Of a DNA stretch of 64,000 nt, positions 43,415 through 55,434 are shown in pieces. Each line of letters begins with the position of its first letter. Position 1 is the stretch's first letter. Source of the DNA: Culex pipiens pallens (lineage: Eukaryota; Arthropoda; Insecta; Diptera; Culicidae); the NCBI RefSeq assembly GCF_016801865.2, contig NC_068939.1:129608917-129672916 (forward strand), written 5' to 3'. The notes beneath the pieces were generated by a model, which was not told where the DNA came from, made no database searches, and worked only from the letters and a program-made list of their open reading frames with translations. The translations under genes were made by a program, and so were the position numbers.

Positions 43415-46340
43415 CCCTCGGAGCACGATCGCGACCAAAACGGTGACGGAGACGAAGCAGATCGGTGATCGTCGGAGCTTTGGAGCTTTGGATCACCATC
43501 ACGCGCTGGGAGCGTGCTACTCAAAATCGAAACCCCAGCACAACGAAAAAAAAAACTGGTTCCTTTTGCCGAGGCTGGGTTGTTGTCGTTGTTGGTTTTA
43601 TGCAAATACTGCGGATAAATACGCGGCCCGGGTCGTCGCGCACACTGGGCACCGGGTGTGGGTGGCCTACGTCAAAAAAGTCACGTCCTCTGGCGTGGTT
43701 CCCCCGGTTGGGATGGAAATTTGGCCAGTAAAATACGGATCGGATTGGCGTGGGGAGAGTGCAGTTTGATCCTTTGCTTTTTCTTTCGGACAGAGAGAGG
43801 TTGACTCGTAACGGAGGAATGTCCACGACATCGCGATGATGGCTACGTGGCAAAGGCCGGGCAGAGGATGGAAAGGGTTGTGTCTTGAAGTTGGGCCTAG
43901 GTTCTACTGCAAGTTGAGATGAAGGATCCGCACTTAATTTGTTGACCTGGCAAGTCTTGAGATATGGATGCCCTTGCATTGCTTAACAGGATCGCAATCT
44001 TGGCCATCAACGGCGCCTACAAGTTAAAATGCAGATCTTGAGGAAACTGTAAACAAGCAGGTCATCTTACCGTCGACGTGCCATTCGAGTTACAGTGTTA
44101 AAGGATGGACTTGAAAAATCGATTATGGCTTAAACTTTCTAACGCCCATGATTTGACTATGAATTGAAATTTCTCGAAAACTACGAAATAAATATATTTA
44201 TTGCTATAGCACTAATACTTCTTGTACAGTTTTAACTGGCGTGAATGATTATCAGTTAATATCTTAATACTGATAATCTTTCACATTTCATCCAATTCAA
44301 GAAGTCAAATAAATAAAATTCGGGATGACTGTATCTAATTAAGACACCTTGGGAAGATGACATATGGAATGTCAACATTAACATTAAACATGTAAGCTAT
44401 GTACCGTACTGTCACTGAATCGAGACTTTGTAACTGTCAAATTCTTGAGGAAAGCTTTAAATTTTTTACTCCTGAAGAAAATTGGTAGAAAAAATTACAT
44501 TTTTTCAAACTAGGATCTCATTTTGAGCAACTTTTTTTCTACGGAAAACTTGACTTCTCTTGTTTTATGTTATTCTTGGTTTTCCGAACTCTGCTTGATC
44601 ATAATTTCTGTAAAGTTTTATTTTACTTCAAATCAGATTTTGCATCTGATAATTAAGATATTTTTTTCAACCGTGTTTCAAAAGTTTTCCAAAATCATTG
44701 ATTTTTTTTACATAAAATTAGCAACACTTCCAAATTTTTTTTTTATTTTTTTTCCTTTTAAAAATTTTTAGTCGCCGGCATGCTATTCCCTTGAAATGTT
44801 AATTTCTTTTTTCAAATTGTTAGGTCTTTAAATCGCAAAATCTTTCTATCATCGCGATCGTGGTATCTTTTCGCACGTCGATTTTGGGCAAAATTGATTC
44901 AAGAATGTCATTTTCTGCAGCTCTCAATGCTTCACCTTTTGTTTTTTACAGATTCCCAAATTCGACTTCAATCCTGAGATATTCAACAAAAACTGTCACT
45001 TTTTACATGAAAGAAGTTTCATTGTGATCGTGCCATCTTGACACACCCTGCAAATTGGTGTAAGTGCGACAACTGACCAAAGGGATTTTAGTCAGAACGT
45101 GTTTGACAGAAGTACATGTCCGACTGGTGTAAAAAAAAACTATAACTCGGGACTTCGGCAAACAAATTCAACCAAACTTCGGGACAATGCACATAATGGT
45201 CAGGTAAACGAAACGTGTTTGTTATTGTTTACATTGCGTGCTCTATATTTTGTTTATTCAAGGTCAAACAAGGACAAACGTGGCTTAGTCAAAATCTTAA
45301 AGTGACTTACACAAATTTATAAAATATGCTGCGCATGCCCAAATAGAGAGGAAACATGAACTTTAAGGTCAAAAACAGCTTTGATAAAAAATAGGCATGT
45401 CTGAATGGGTTTTCTCCAAAGGGCGCACAGTGGTTCAAAAGGCTGTTTTGACGAACTTAATTGATTAGAGCTAAAAGTAAGCATTTTCGAGCTTTGACAT
45501 GTTCTACAACTTTGTTCAGCATTGTCATGGTCTACTTTTGGTCAAATTTGTTTTTCAAAATATTATCACAGCAGGCTATGGAATTTATAACTTTTGACAG
45601 TTAAGAGATAGAGCTTTGGTGTCTTCGGCAAAGTTGTAGGGCAGAAAATTTCCACAAACTTTGTCCAAGACGTCAAAGCTCTATCTTTGCGTTGAATACC
45701 AGTTTTTGAACCTTTTTCATAAATCCCTGCCAAAAAACAGTTTTTTGACAGAAACCATGTTAAATTTTGATTTTAGACGATTACAATGTTCAGAAGAATT
45801 GTCAATGATATCAAAACAAACAACTTTGTCGAAGACACCAAATTGATAGGAGCTTTATATGATGAGTTATAGCAAAATTTTGTGATAATTTAGCTACTTT
45901 TCGAGCTCGGTATACAAAGCCTCGGGCAAATTTGGGCAACAACCCATACAATAGGCTTCAAGTATGACAATTCCACAACAAAATGTCGGGTGAATCATTC
46001 GTCCGAAGTTTTACGGTCATAGTTTTCCGAGCATTCCAATTTATTTTATTTTTGATGATTATTTAAATGCATTTAGGACACTTTTAAGGCACATAACCCA
46101 TTTTGGCGATTTATTTGGACACACGAGGCGTGTAGGTCAGACTCTTGCGAATATTTTGATGTATAATAAAACTATTTTTGAGGCTATCCAGTGTATTTTT
46201 GGCATTCTCTTGAAAAAAACCCCTCCAAAAGAGCTATTCGGCGTATCGAAACCTCTAGTCAACGGCATAACTTTAGTGTTGTAAAGACAGTAATTTTTTC
46301 AAACATTCATAAAATTTATTAGACTATATTATTATTAGTA
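43415..46340. other. Upstream region of the TATA promoter and AT-rich DNA
   Basis: 43415-44060 is GC-richer and probably holds promoter-proximal sequence; frames of 108-152 codons here are chance openings on both strands. 44100-46340 is AT-rich and lacks any recognised gene or element boundary. Confidence 0.45.
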
Positions 46341-47119
46341 CCGTAAAACGGAGTGACTTTGATTGGTTTGAGATTTTTTAAATACGTACGGATTGGTATG
46401 CAATCATACTGACGGTGGAAAAGAAGTGTTCAAAGTAATCCTAGAAGAAGTTTTTATAAATTTATAAATTATGAATTAATTAAATATCGATAAATAGCAG
46501 TATTTTCATATCCTCAAATATCCTCGGAATGCATTTTCGAATTCTTTGGATAATTTTCCAGAAGGAGAAGGTAATATTAGTTCGTAAATAATAATTATTA
46601 TGTGTTTTTAGAAGCAGAATCAATAAAAATCCAAAAATGTAAAAATCTCAAAATGTTTGGGCATCTTCAGTACAACAAATTTCATATAAATTGAGAAAAC
46701 TTTTGATTTTTGCTTCGAATTCAGTTTAAAATGCAATATGAATCGATAATTTTATAAATAAAACTGGATTAACGAATTTCAGGAAAAAATTTGATTTTTT
46801 AACAATTTTACTTAAGTTTTTTATGTATTTTGTTAAAAACTGGTAAACTTAGTTGACTTAATATAAACATTGTTCCCTTTTTTCTTAGAAAATATATCAG
46901 CAACCTTAGTGATGGTTCATTTGATGAGAAATGAACTGACTATAGTCACACCGGAATTCAAAAAATAAATTTTCAACGCAACTATTTTTTTAAACACTAT
47001 TTATTGAAAAAACTTTTTTTCTGTGTGGCCTACCTCAGTACATGTATTAAAAATAATAATCTTGAGAAAAAGATTCCAAAAATAAATTGAAATCTTACCA
47101 ATGTCACTCCGGTTTATGG
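46341..47119. mobile_element. 779-bp TA-flanked element with ends CCGTAAAACGGAGTGAC
   Basis: CCGTAAAACGGAGTGACTTT at the left matches inverted AATGTCACTCCGGTTTATGG at the right with three differences. TA is present on both sides (46339-46340 and 47120-47121). No coding capacity; probably a mariner-type MITE. Confidence 0.7.
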
Positions 47120-47470
47120 TAGTCTGATAAAAGAATCAAAATTATATTTTCCATAGAGTCCAATTTCTAACCCAGAACACAAACGTAATGAAAAAAAATA
47201 ATATTTCAACATGATTTTTTTCAAACATTCAGTAGCACCAATCTTGGGACACTAATCCTCAACACCTTTATTTTGGCAAACCCATACTGGTTTAGATGTT
47301 TGGCGCTAAAATGTATCCTTCACCGGAAAGTTCTGGAAATCTTGAACCTGTTTTATGCCTCATGAATGGTGTTTGTTATTGCCGAACAGTACGAAGTACA
47401 AACAAAGTTCCTACAACAAAGTTTATACATTTTTAAAGTTTATTTGAGTACTTTTTATATGTTTTATTAA

Positions 47471-47741
47471 TTTTGCGAGATTTATAAATTAATAAATCAT
47501 GATTGCACAAATATTCCTTAATAATATTTTATATTAATTTCAAAAAAAAATCATTTTTTTGACAAGCGTTTTGAAGTTTTGCTACATAGAGTACAAAGTA
47601 AAAACAAGTACAAATTTAAAACCATTTTGCGAGGTTAAAAATTAATAAATCATGATTTCATAAATATTCCTTAATAATATTTTATACTAATTTAAAAAAA
47701 ATTCAACATTTTTTTGACAATGGTTTTGAAGTTTTGCTACA
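47471..47741. repeat. Two tandem copies of a 154-bp unit
   Basis: TTTTGCGAGATTTATAAATT at 47471 and TTTTGCGAGGTTAAAAATTA at 47625 begin copies that run together through AATATTCCTTAATAATATTT to GTTTTGAAGTTTTGCTACAT. They are diverged by a few per cent, with small indels. Confidence 0.75.
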
Positions 47742-49043
47742 TTGTACAAACTACAAAGCTTTAAAAAAATCTAGATGAATATGACCATTGTAGTTGCTTT
47801 CTTCTCGGGATATTGCGATCGAACTTTCTTTACCTTAGAAAATGCTTCGTCATTGCTCTATGATCGAGAGCATCATCAAATTTTAAAACTGGCATAATAG
47901 GGGAAAAGCATGTATTTCCATCTTGCATTTAATTATGGTTCATAGCACAGAACAGGACATTAAATTTTAGCTTTTGAAAAGTATTTTAATTTTGTAACCC
48001 ATTAATAGTAAGCTTAATTTTCTTAATTTTTTTTTTTACAAGAAAAAATGTTATCGTTGTTTTTCAATTTTATTCTTTTTATTCATTGAATTTGATTTTT
48101 TTTAAGTCGAAAAACACAAGATAGTTTTCCCTTCTAAATTTATATTACCAATTGCAACCCATTCGAAAGGATACTGCATTGAGTTCAATATTCTTGTGCT
48201 TCAAGAACGCATTTGACTAAACTGCCCACTTGACTTTGCACAAGACTAAACATATCAACAAACACAGCTTCCCAAGTCAGATGTAGGATATGGCATCATC
48301 ATAAAAAAGTTCGGCTCTCACCTTGGACCGGTGCGAACCGGATTGGCAGACCCCGGCAAAAATACAGGTTTTTGGGATTTGTTCAGCCGAACCGGTTAAA
48401 ACTGGAATCGAACACAATTTGTATGAGAGAACGATCGAATGGGAATGCGAATGCAAATGCATTTCTGCATCGTCTGTCTCTAAGGAGCAATTTTTTTTTG
48501 GGGGGAATTTGAATGCAAATGAGTGATGCAAATGACGAACTTTCTGGACATTACACTGTGACACACTAAACAAACTCGATGATATAATTTTGAAACATTA
48601 GAAGGACATAAAACATGTATTTATTTGTATTTTATTCTGAGACGAGACTAGACAACTGCAATTACGTATCAGACAGGTTTTGTGCAATGGCGCAATTTCA
48701 TTCAGTTTGCTCAGTCTGGTGAAATCTGGACACGGACTGGTTATTTGTATATTCCTCAGCTAAATTAAGCTTGGAATTCCCCGACGGAATTCAGGTTTGT
48801 GTCAAGTTGTGAATTCTGGAGAAACCTGGATTAAGAATGCACTGTTTTCCAGTTTTTTTTTTCTGATAATAATGGATATAAGTATTTGGTTGTTGTCTGC
48901 GTATTATTAACAAATATTCTTTAAATTTTATATCAAATTTAGTAGGGGTTACTTGATTCTTGTTATGCCTGTATCGTGCAGTTCTCTCTAGCAAACAAAG
49001 TATTTTTTTCAATAATTTTTAATGGCTTTCAAATGTTTGATTT
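47742..49043. other. Intergenic DNA left of the retrotransposon
   Basis: Mostly AT-rich. 48290-48540 is more balanced and contains an accidental 98-codon - strand frame (48277-48573). No gene or element could be supported. Confidence 0.45.
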
Positions 49044-49047
49044 GACT

Positions 49048-50243
49048 TGTAACTTTCCCTTAGTTACAACCCGCTCAGTCGCACAAAACCCCCCAAGAAC
49101 ACCCAGGGTCGGCTCACTCAGTTAATCTTCATTTGAAAGCAAAGAGGGAAAAGACCACTTCTACGTTTTCATGGCACGTTTATTTGAGAATCTGCCCTAA
49201 CAACCTACTCCCTATACGCTACCTAACCGGACTTACTTGTGTGGTGTCAGTGTATGGGCCCGCTGATCAGCTACTCTCGGCGTCGCTCGTGGACATCGGG
49301 ATCTGGTGCATTCCCCGACGCGTGGGTGGTCGGATCTCGTCCACGCTCTGTCCCCCGTCCTCGACCTGGGACCTCTCGTTGCCTGCCGTCTCCTCCTCGT
49401 GTTGCCGGACTTATAGCGTTCCGGCGTGGAACACCGTAGCCTTCGCCGCAGTCACGTTCCCGTCCGGAACCTCGTGACACGGCGTCTCTCGTACTCGCTT
49501 CCGTACCCGTAGTAGACGATCCGGGACGTTCGATGGACCGTGCGTGGTTGTCGTGCACGTCCAGGCACACTTCGGTGCGGTTCGTGGCGGTGGCTATGTG
49601 TAACGGAGCCCACCGATGCTTAGCTCGTGGCTAGCAGGAACACTTGCCAAGGGGCACTCCAGGGTAATTAACGTGCTGGTCGAACACTAGAACTCGCGGG
49701 ACTTGGCCAGGTTACGGATGGCCGTACGATCGCGCAATCCCTCAGCCGTAGACGGTGGCTTTCGGGCTTCCTCGACCTCGTGGGAGGTTCTTAAATCGCG
49801 GTTCCACTCACTGGTGTGGATCTTCGTGAGCGTGTGGACTCCTTCCTGGTGCTCAAGCAAGTGGACGAGTCGATCCCGTCCAGACTCCGAAGAGCCCTCG
49901 AAGATCACGCAGAAGTCGAGGTTGCGTTCATCTCTGCGTTTCGTGGGTGTTGATAAGAGTAGCCAAGTTGTCGCTACTGAAAACAATGCCTAATGTGATG
50001 TGTGATGCAAATCTCTTGTGCCATTCTATTACTTTTTTTTCTAGCTATTTAAATTCAAAACGACTGTTGTTTGACGAATTGGTGCAGATTTATTATATTT
50101 GCAAATGTTGTGCTTATTTTGCGTTTCTTGGTTGAAAAACTACCCTAACTCTAGCTTTTCTAAGTGGTCGACCTCTTGAAATGACCCGAGTGTTCAGGGA
50201 AGGTTTATGAGACGATGTGGGCATACCAAGGTGGTTGGTCACA
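49048..50243 (-). repeat. LTR (3' LTR of the - strand element)
   Basis: 1196 bp, TGTGACC...GTTACA on the - strand. It is nearly identical to 58138-59333; visible differences are at about 49069 (A against T) and 49311 (T against C). Small frames inside (60-114 codons) are chance openings. Confidence 0.95.
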
Positions 50244-51394
50244 CTACCGCACCGCTCGGGGAAAAAAAATATTGTTAGATATTTTTTTTGTTTTTTGAAT
50301 AAGATTAGAATCAAACAAAATGCCGCAACTGTACCCTTACAATCAATCCGTTCAAACTGTGCATAAGTGAAGAAACGAAATGATCTTCGACTGAAATATT
50401 ATACTCGCATCAAAAGATGGGAAACAATCATTAACAAACAATAAACATCAAACAATAAATTACACATTAAAATTACAAAAAAAATATGAATTCTTACTGT
50501 ATTCCGGAATACTTCTACAAATTTAAATTTTTATTAATTAAGCGCGCGGATTCGTTTTGGGTGGTATTATGTTGCACTTGTGAGCACTAACTAGAGTGAC
50601 ACTGCAAACTATAGCCTTACATTTTCAATTCATATCGCAAAATTTACTTTTGTTGCGTATTTGATTCGATCCAGTTTAAGAAAACGAACAATTTTTGCGC
50701 AGATACGAAGTCGTAATGTATCGATTTTTACTTTAAAAGACTGGCCAAGATCAGTTAAATAGGGTTGACTTCGTACGTGGATTCTTAAACAGAAGGGAAT
50801 CAAATTTGGTGTATTTGTACTTAATTTGGTGGTGTATAAATAAGAAACAGTTTAAAATTGCTCCTCCTTCAATGGATTCAACGTTCACAAGCGTCCTTGT
50901 GACGAAGTTAAAATAATACAGCATAAAAACATAAATACTGGTGCTTCAAAAGCTACCCACAAACATTTTCTGTAACAAAAACTCAGAGATAAATAAATAA
51001 ATTCATTTTGTCCGCCCACAACTCGCTATTCCATGACCAAAAGAACTGTTTACGATCAAGAACAATGCGATTAAAAGACACAAAAGAAAATAAATATATC
51101 ACAGAAGAGTATAAAAATTGTAAAGCTTTACTGTTTTGTTTTGGTACCCTTTAACAATAGGCAAACTGACCTTCAATTATTCCATCTCCAATCGTTATCC
51201 ATATTCCTCTCCTTTTCTTGTTCATCATCCCGGGATACCATTCTATGATAAGAACGGCTGGGTCGAAACAATAGCTGAAACGGTGTGAGGAACCGACTTT
51301 CTACATGCTGATAACAGAAATCGGCTCTCAACTTTCCCATCACAAATCGTTTACACCAACGTTCTATCACTTCTAGCATAAAACATGCAAAAAA
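50244..51394. other. Retrotransposon region between pol and the 3' LTR
   Basis: About 1.15 kb, mostly AT-rich and non-coding. A 68-codon - strand frame just after pol (51379-51173) has no envelope features such as a signal peptide, membrane anchor or furin site. Confidence 0.55.
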
Positions 51395-54300
51395 TTATGC
51401 TTTTAAATCGCCAGCGGAAAAGACACCAAGACTTTTCCCTGCGTCATCACCAACTTCATACGCACAAGAACCTTTCTTCGCGAGAATCACCACCGGTTCG
51501 TACACTTCTCCAAGCTTCGCGTTAAAGTGGTCGCCGGCGGAAGACTGACGGAACGTACGTTTGTACACTTTCTGCCCGACGTCAAAGGTCGGGGCGTAAC
51601 GTTTGTGCCTCAAATCGTAACGTCTCTTCGTCTCTTCGTGCGCCTTTCGTAGATGGTCAACAACTCTCTGGTGAACCGATCTACTGACGATCTGCATCCG
51701 CTCCATCCTCTCTTCATCACTCAATTCCAGTGAGGATTGGAGTCGATGCTCGGAGCCCTTGGTAACGATCTCATGCCCGAAGATCACCCTGTACGGGGTG
51801 TACTTGGTAGTCGCGTGAACGGTGTTGTTCAGCACAAATTCCACCTCGGAGATTCGCGTATCCCAAAGTCTCTGATTCTCCCTAACATAACTTCTAATCA
51901 TTGCATTTATCGTCCTGTTCAGTCTTTCCGTGGGGTTCGCTTGACTACGGTGTCTTGCGCTAGCCCAATGTTGTATTTCATATTTGTTCAATAGTTGTTG
52001 AAATTCTTTAGATTGGAATGTTGTTGCGTTATCTGATATCAGGTACTGAGGTACAGATAAACGACGGAACCAGAACTGTTCTAGAATCTCACAAACACTA
52101 CTTGCACAGATCTTCCGGACAGGGACCAACAGACAGTACTTAGAGAACACGTCCATCAGGACGAGCAGATGTGCATTGCCCTTGGCACTCCTCGGAAGAG
52201 ATTGTATGTAGTCGATTGTTAGAATCTGAAATGGTTTGGTTGTAATCCGTTGATTGCCCATTTCTGGGACAACCGAAATTGTTGAATGTTTTATTCTCTT
52301 ACAAGTTTCACAGTTCATTACATATTTCTTAATTTCAGCTGCCATTCGTGGCCAATAAAACCTTTCTTTAATTTTCGCAACAGTCTTTTCGTAGCCAACA
52401 TGGAATGCTTCATCATGTTCTTTGACTAAAATGTCTGCTCTTTTAGAAGTCGGTACACATTGCTTCCAGTCAAACGCGTAATCTAATACATCGGACTGTG
52501 AAGAAACTAGTTTGTAAAGGACATTATTTTCTATTTTGAAGTCAATATAATTTTCAGGATCTCGTTTTACAGAAGCGTAAAGTTTAGAATACCAATCGCT
52601 ACCATCGTCAATCTCCGCGATTTCTAAAGATCGGGAGAGAGCGTCTGGAACAACGTTTTCTTTTCCCTTTCGGTGTTTTATGATCATATGATATTGTTGT
52701 AAAATTATGCTCCAACGTGACAACCTTGAAGAAGTCTTCCATTTGGAGCGCATAATGAATGTTAAAGCTGACGAGTCGGTCACTAGTGTAAATTTACTCC
52801 CCTCGATATAACATCGAAACTTTTCTATACACCTCAGAGCTGCTAATCCCTCCTTTTCCGCGGCGTGATAGTTAAGTTCCGCGCCTTTTAACTTTTCTGA
52901 ATGATACGCTATGACCTTCTCCTCTCCGTTCTGAACTTGAGTAAGCACCCCCGCAATTGCGTGATCGCTTGCATCGGTTTGCACCGTAAAAGGTAATTTG
53001 AAATCAGGGTTTGACATTACAGGAGCGCTAATCAATTTCTCCTTAATGGTCCGGAATGCCAGATCAGCCTCAGCAGTCCACTCAACCTTTTTAGGTTTGT
53101 TTTTGAGTAGATCTGTGAGTGGCGATGTCAATTCGCTGAAATTATTGATAAATCGTCGATAATAGTTCGCCATACCGAGAAATCTGCGCAACGCACGAAC
53201 AGACTTAGGGACCTCATACACAACAATCGCGTGAACGCGATCAGGATTGGGCCTAAGACCGTCTTTTGATAAAATGTAACCTAAGTAGGGCAATTCCGGG
53301 ACACAAAATTTGGATTTTTGTAAATTGATTCTCAAATCAGCTTCATTCAACCTTCTAGCTAACTCTTTCAAATGTTCAACGTGTTCTTCAAACGTGTGAC
53401 TTGCGACAACTATGTCATCCAAGTACACAAATATATTTGGCTCAAGCACACCGAATCCTAGCACTTTGTCCATCAATTTGCTCAAACTGGCTGGACTGTT
53501 TGCTAACCCGAACGGTAGTTTCTTAAAATGAAACAATCCACGTCCAGGTATGGAAAATGCTGTAAATGGCCTAGATTCGGGGCTAAGCGGTATTTGGAGA
53601 AAGGCTTGACTAAGATCAATGGTGGTAAGATATTTGCAAGAACCAAGTCTGCTTAAAATGCGATTTTGATGCGGAAGCGGATAAGCGTCACGCTTAGTGC
53701 GCTCATTCAGCTTTCTCGCGTCGAGACAGAGGCGTACAGCATCGCTGTCTCTTTTTGAAACAGGTACTACTGGTTGAGACCATTCTGAAGTAGACGGTTC
53801 TACAATATCATCCCTAATCATATTATCTAAAGCAATTCCTATTTTTCGTTGAACTTCGGGACTCCATGGGTATGGGTTTTGTCTAATTGGTGGTTTGTCA
53901 CGGTATTCGTCACTAAGTTCAATAGTGTGAGTTAACAACTTTGTACAGCCGATATCACCAGGCTTTGGTACCAGAAATAAAGATTTAATTTGTTCTAACT
54001 CGGCTTGTTGTTTGGGAGTCAACAGAACTTCATCATCGATCTGCTCCTCAGAGTCATCAATTGTTTCGATAAACGACTCTCGGAGAGAAGGATAGATACC
54101 GAATTGGTCCCAAAACGACATTCCAAGATAGCACTGTCGCTTGAGAGAGGGCGCGACTACAAAAGAGACGATCTTTGTAGTTCCGTTAAAAGAAACTGGA
54201 ATATCAATCTCTCCTGCAACTTCTACTGGATGACCTTCGGCAGTAATCAAAGACATGTCCGACGGTGAACAGTTCAAATTCAAATTCGTGACGAGTTTAT

Positions 54301-54589
54301 GTGAATTTTTCCCTAAAATGTTTCTATTTGCCCCGCTGTCTAAAAGTGCAGTTATTTGGATTCCTAGCAAGTCGATTCGCACAAATGGCCTGTTATCACC
54401 ATGTGGGTGGAGAAAAATTGTGTTGACCTCCCCATCATCGTTAGATTCAGCCTCCACGTGCGCGTAACCGAGCTGCGTAAGAATACTTTTGGTGGAATTT
54501 TCTTCAAGAGGGCTTTCAGGTAATTCCTTTCGACTACTCTGCCTCATTGAGCAGCCTTCTCTGAGTTTTTTGTTGGACAAAAAGGACAA
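51395..54589 (-). CDS. pol: Retrotransposon Pol polyprotein (protease, RT, RNase H, integrase)
   Basis: An open frame of 1064 codons with all enzymes of a Ty3/Gypsy Pol. The aspartic protease has LLDSGAN (about residues 83-89). The reverse transcriptase has LTTIDLSQAF and the catalytic YLDD (389-392). RNase H has TDAS (about 538-541). The integrase has an HHCC zinc motif (about 715-757, ending CETCKRIK) and a DDE core with TIDYIQ, LISDNATTF and NPTERLNR. No chromodomain is evident. No frameshift or stop interrupts it, so the enzymes may be intact even though gag is broken. It is probably made as a Gag-Pol fusion by frameshifting rather than from the first ATG. Confidence 0.95.
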   Translation of the reverse strand: MSFLSNKKLREGCSMRQSSRKELPESPLEENSTKSILTQLGYAHVEAESNDDGEVNTIFLHPHGDNRPFVRIDLLGIQITALLDSGANRNILGKNSHKLVTNLNLNCSPSDMSLITAEGHPVEVAGEIDIPVSFNGTTKIVSFVVAPSLKRQCYLGMSFWDQFGIYPSLRESFIETIDDSEEQIDDEVLLTPKQQAELEQIKSLFLVPKPGDIGCTKLLTHTIELSDEYRDKPPIRQNPYPWSPEVQRKIGIALDNMIRDDIVEPSTSEWSQPVVPVSKRDSDAVRLCLDARKLNERTKRDAYPLPHQNRILSRLGSCKYLTTIDLSQAFLQIPLSPESRPFTAFSIPGRGLFHFKKLPFGLANSPASLSKLMDKVLGFGVLEPNIFVYLDDIVVASHTFEEHVEHLKELARRLNEADLRINLQKSKFCVPELPYLGYILSKDGLRPNPDRVHAIVVYEVPKSVRALRRFLGMANYYRRFINNFSELTSPLTDLLKNKPKKVEWTAEADLAFRTIKEKLISAPVMSNPDFKLPFTVQTDASDHAIAGVLTQVQNGEEKVIAYHSEKLKGAELNYHAAEKEGLAALRCIEKFRCYIEGSKFTLVTDSSALTFIMRSKWKTSSRLSRWSIILQQYHMIIKHRKGKENVVPDALSRSLEIAEIDDGSDWYSKLYASVKRDPENYIDFKIENNVLYKLVSSQSDVLDYAFDWKQCVPTSKRADILVKEHDEAFHVGYEKTVAKIKERFYWPRMAAEIKKYVMNCETCKRIKHSTISVVPEMGNQRITTKPFQILTIDYIQSLPRSAKGNAHLLVLMDVFSKYCLLVPVRKICASSVCEILEQFWFRRLSVPQYLISDNATTFQSKEFQQLLNKYEIQHWASARHRSQANPTERLNRTINAMIRSYVRENQRLWDTRISEVEFVLNNTVHATTKYTPYRVIFGHEIVTKGSEHRLQSSLELSDEERMERMQIVSRSVHQRVVDHLRKAHEETKRRYDLRHKRYAPTFDVGQKVYKRTFRQSSAGDHFNAKLGEVYEPVVILAKKGSCAYEVGDDAGKSLGVFSAGDLKA
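54565..54571 (-). promoter_or_regulatory. Probable -1 ribosomal frameshift site between gag and pol
   Basis: In the gag frame the - strand reads ACA AAA AAC, containing the canonical slippery heptamer A AAA AAC. It lies 18 bases before the gag stop, inside the 46-bp overlap of the two frames. The pol frame is -1 relative to gag, as this site would produce. Confidence 0.75.
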
Positions 54590-55434
54590 TCACATTTTAA
54601 AAATCCAGGAAAACCACACTCTTCACAAAATATTTGCTTTTCCTGTTTACATTGATAAAAGTTGTGCCCAAAATTATGGCAATTAAAACAAGTACCTTTA
54701 CGTAACGGGACATAAGACTTTAAAATCTTTTCCAAAGTATTTAGATTTGTACTAGGCCCTGGATCAGGTTGACTAGTTTTTTGCAATGGCTTCCGCTCGG
54801 GCTCTTTTTGCAACGAATTTTCTGGTTTAGTTGGTGGATTCTGCTTATTCTGACCATTTCTGTAATTTGGATTTGGACGATTTGTGTTTCTAAACTCTCT
54901 CGAGAAATTCTCTCCCTTATTCCATGGACGATTATTGTTTTGATAATTTCCAGCATTGTTCATCGGGTTTGGGTTTCTTCTCTCTGTTTTGATTTCGTTT
55001 ATCTGCCTATCATTTGTTCGTGTTCCTCGGGGACTGTCTTTTTCACCCTTAGTGTACCATTGCCAGTTGATGGCGTCAAAGTTTTTCCCAAATTCCTTCA
55101 TAGCTGGGAGAGTTTTAACGTTTGCAGCTAGCATAGCGCTTTTGTACTCGCTTCGAGCATTACGAAAAATAATTTTAAACTTTCTGTCCTCCTCCATCGG
55201 ACTAGACAAATTTCTAAAGAGTCGAATCATATCAAAATAATAATCTTGAAACTTTTCCCTCGCAGCTTGCTTACGCAAATGCAACTGCCGTTCATAAAAA
55301 TAATCAAGATCAGGTGGAAGAAATTCTAGTTTCAACTCACTGACAACATTTTCCCAAGTTTCTAACTCATTATTTGCATTAATTTCCATAAACCATGACC
55401 TAGCTTTCCCTTCAAACAAGTGATGAGCTGAATT

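Noticed and set aside
43521..43979. 152-codon - strand frame upstream of the TATA box
   Set aside because: It lies upstream of the promoter, has no codon bias and no motif; probably chance opening in GC-richer DNA.
44023..44068. A tiny intron (CGACG/GTAAGA ... TTGTAG) on the - strand
   Set aside because: Joining its flanks gives a stop within a few codons and it is very short; there is no supporting exon.
48277..48573. 98-codon - strand frame in a balanced-composition patch
   Set aside because: No start context, motif or codon bias; composition alone explains it.
49133..49993. Frames of 60-114 codons on both strands, duplicated at 58151-59083
   Set aside because: They lie in the two LTRs and are duplicated with them; no known LTR-encoded protein fits.
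51173..51379. Possible env gene after pol
   Set aside because: Only 68 codons, with no signal peptide, cleavage site or membrane anchor.
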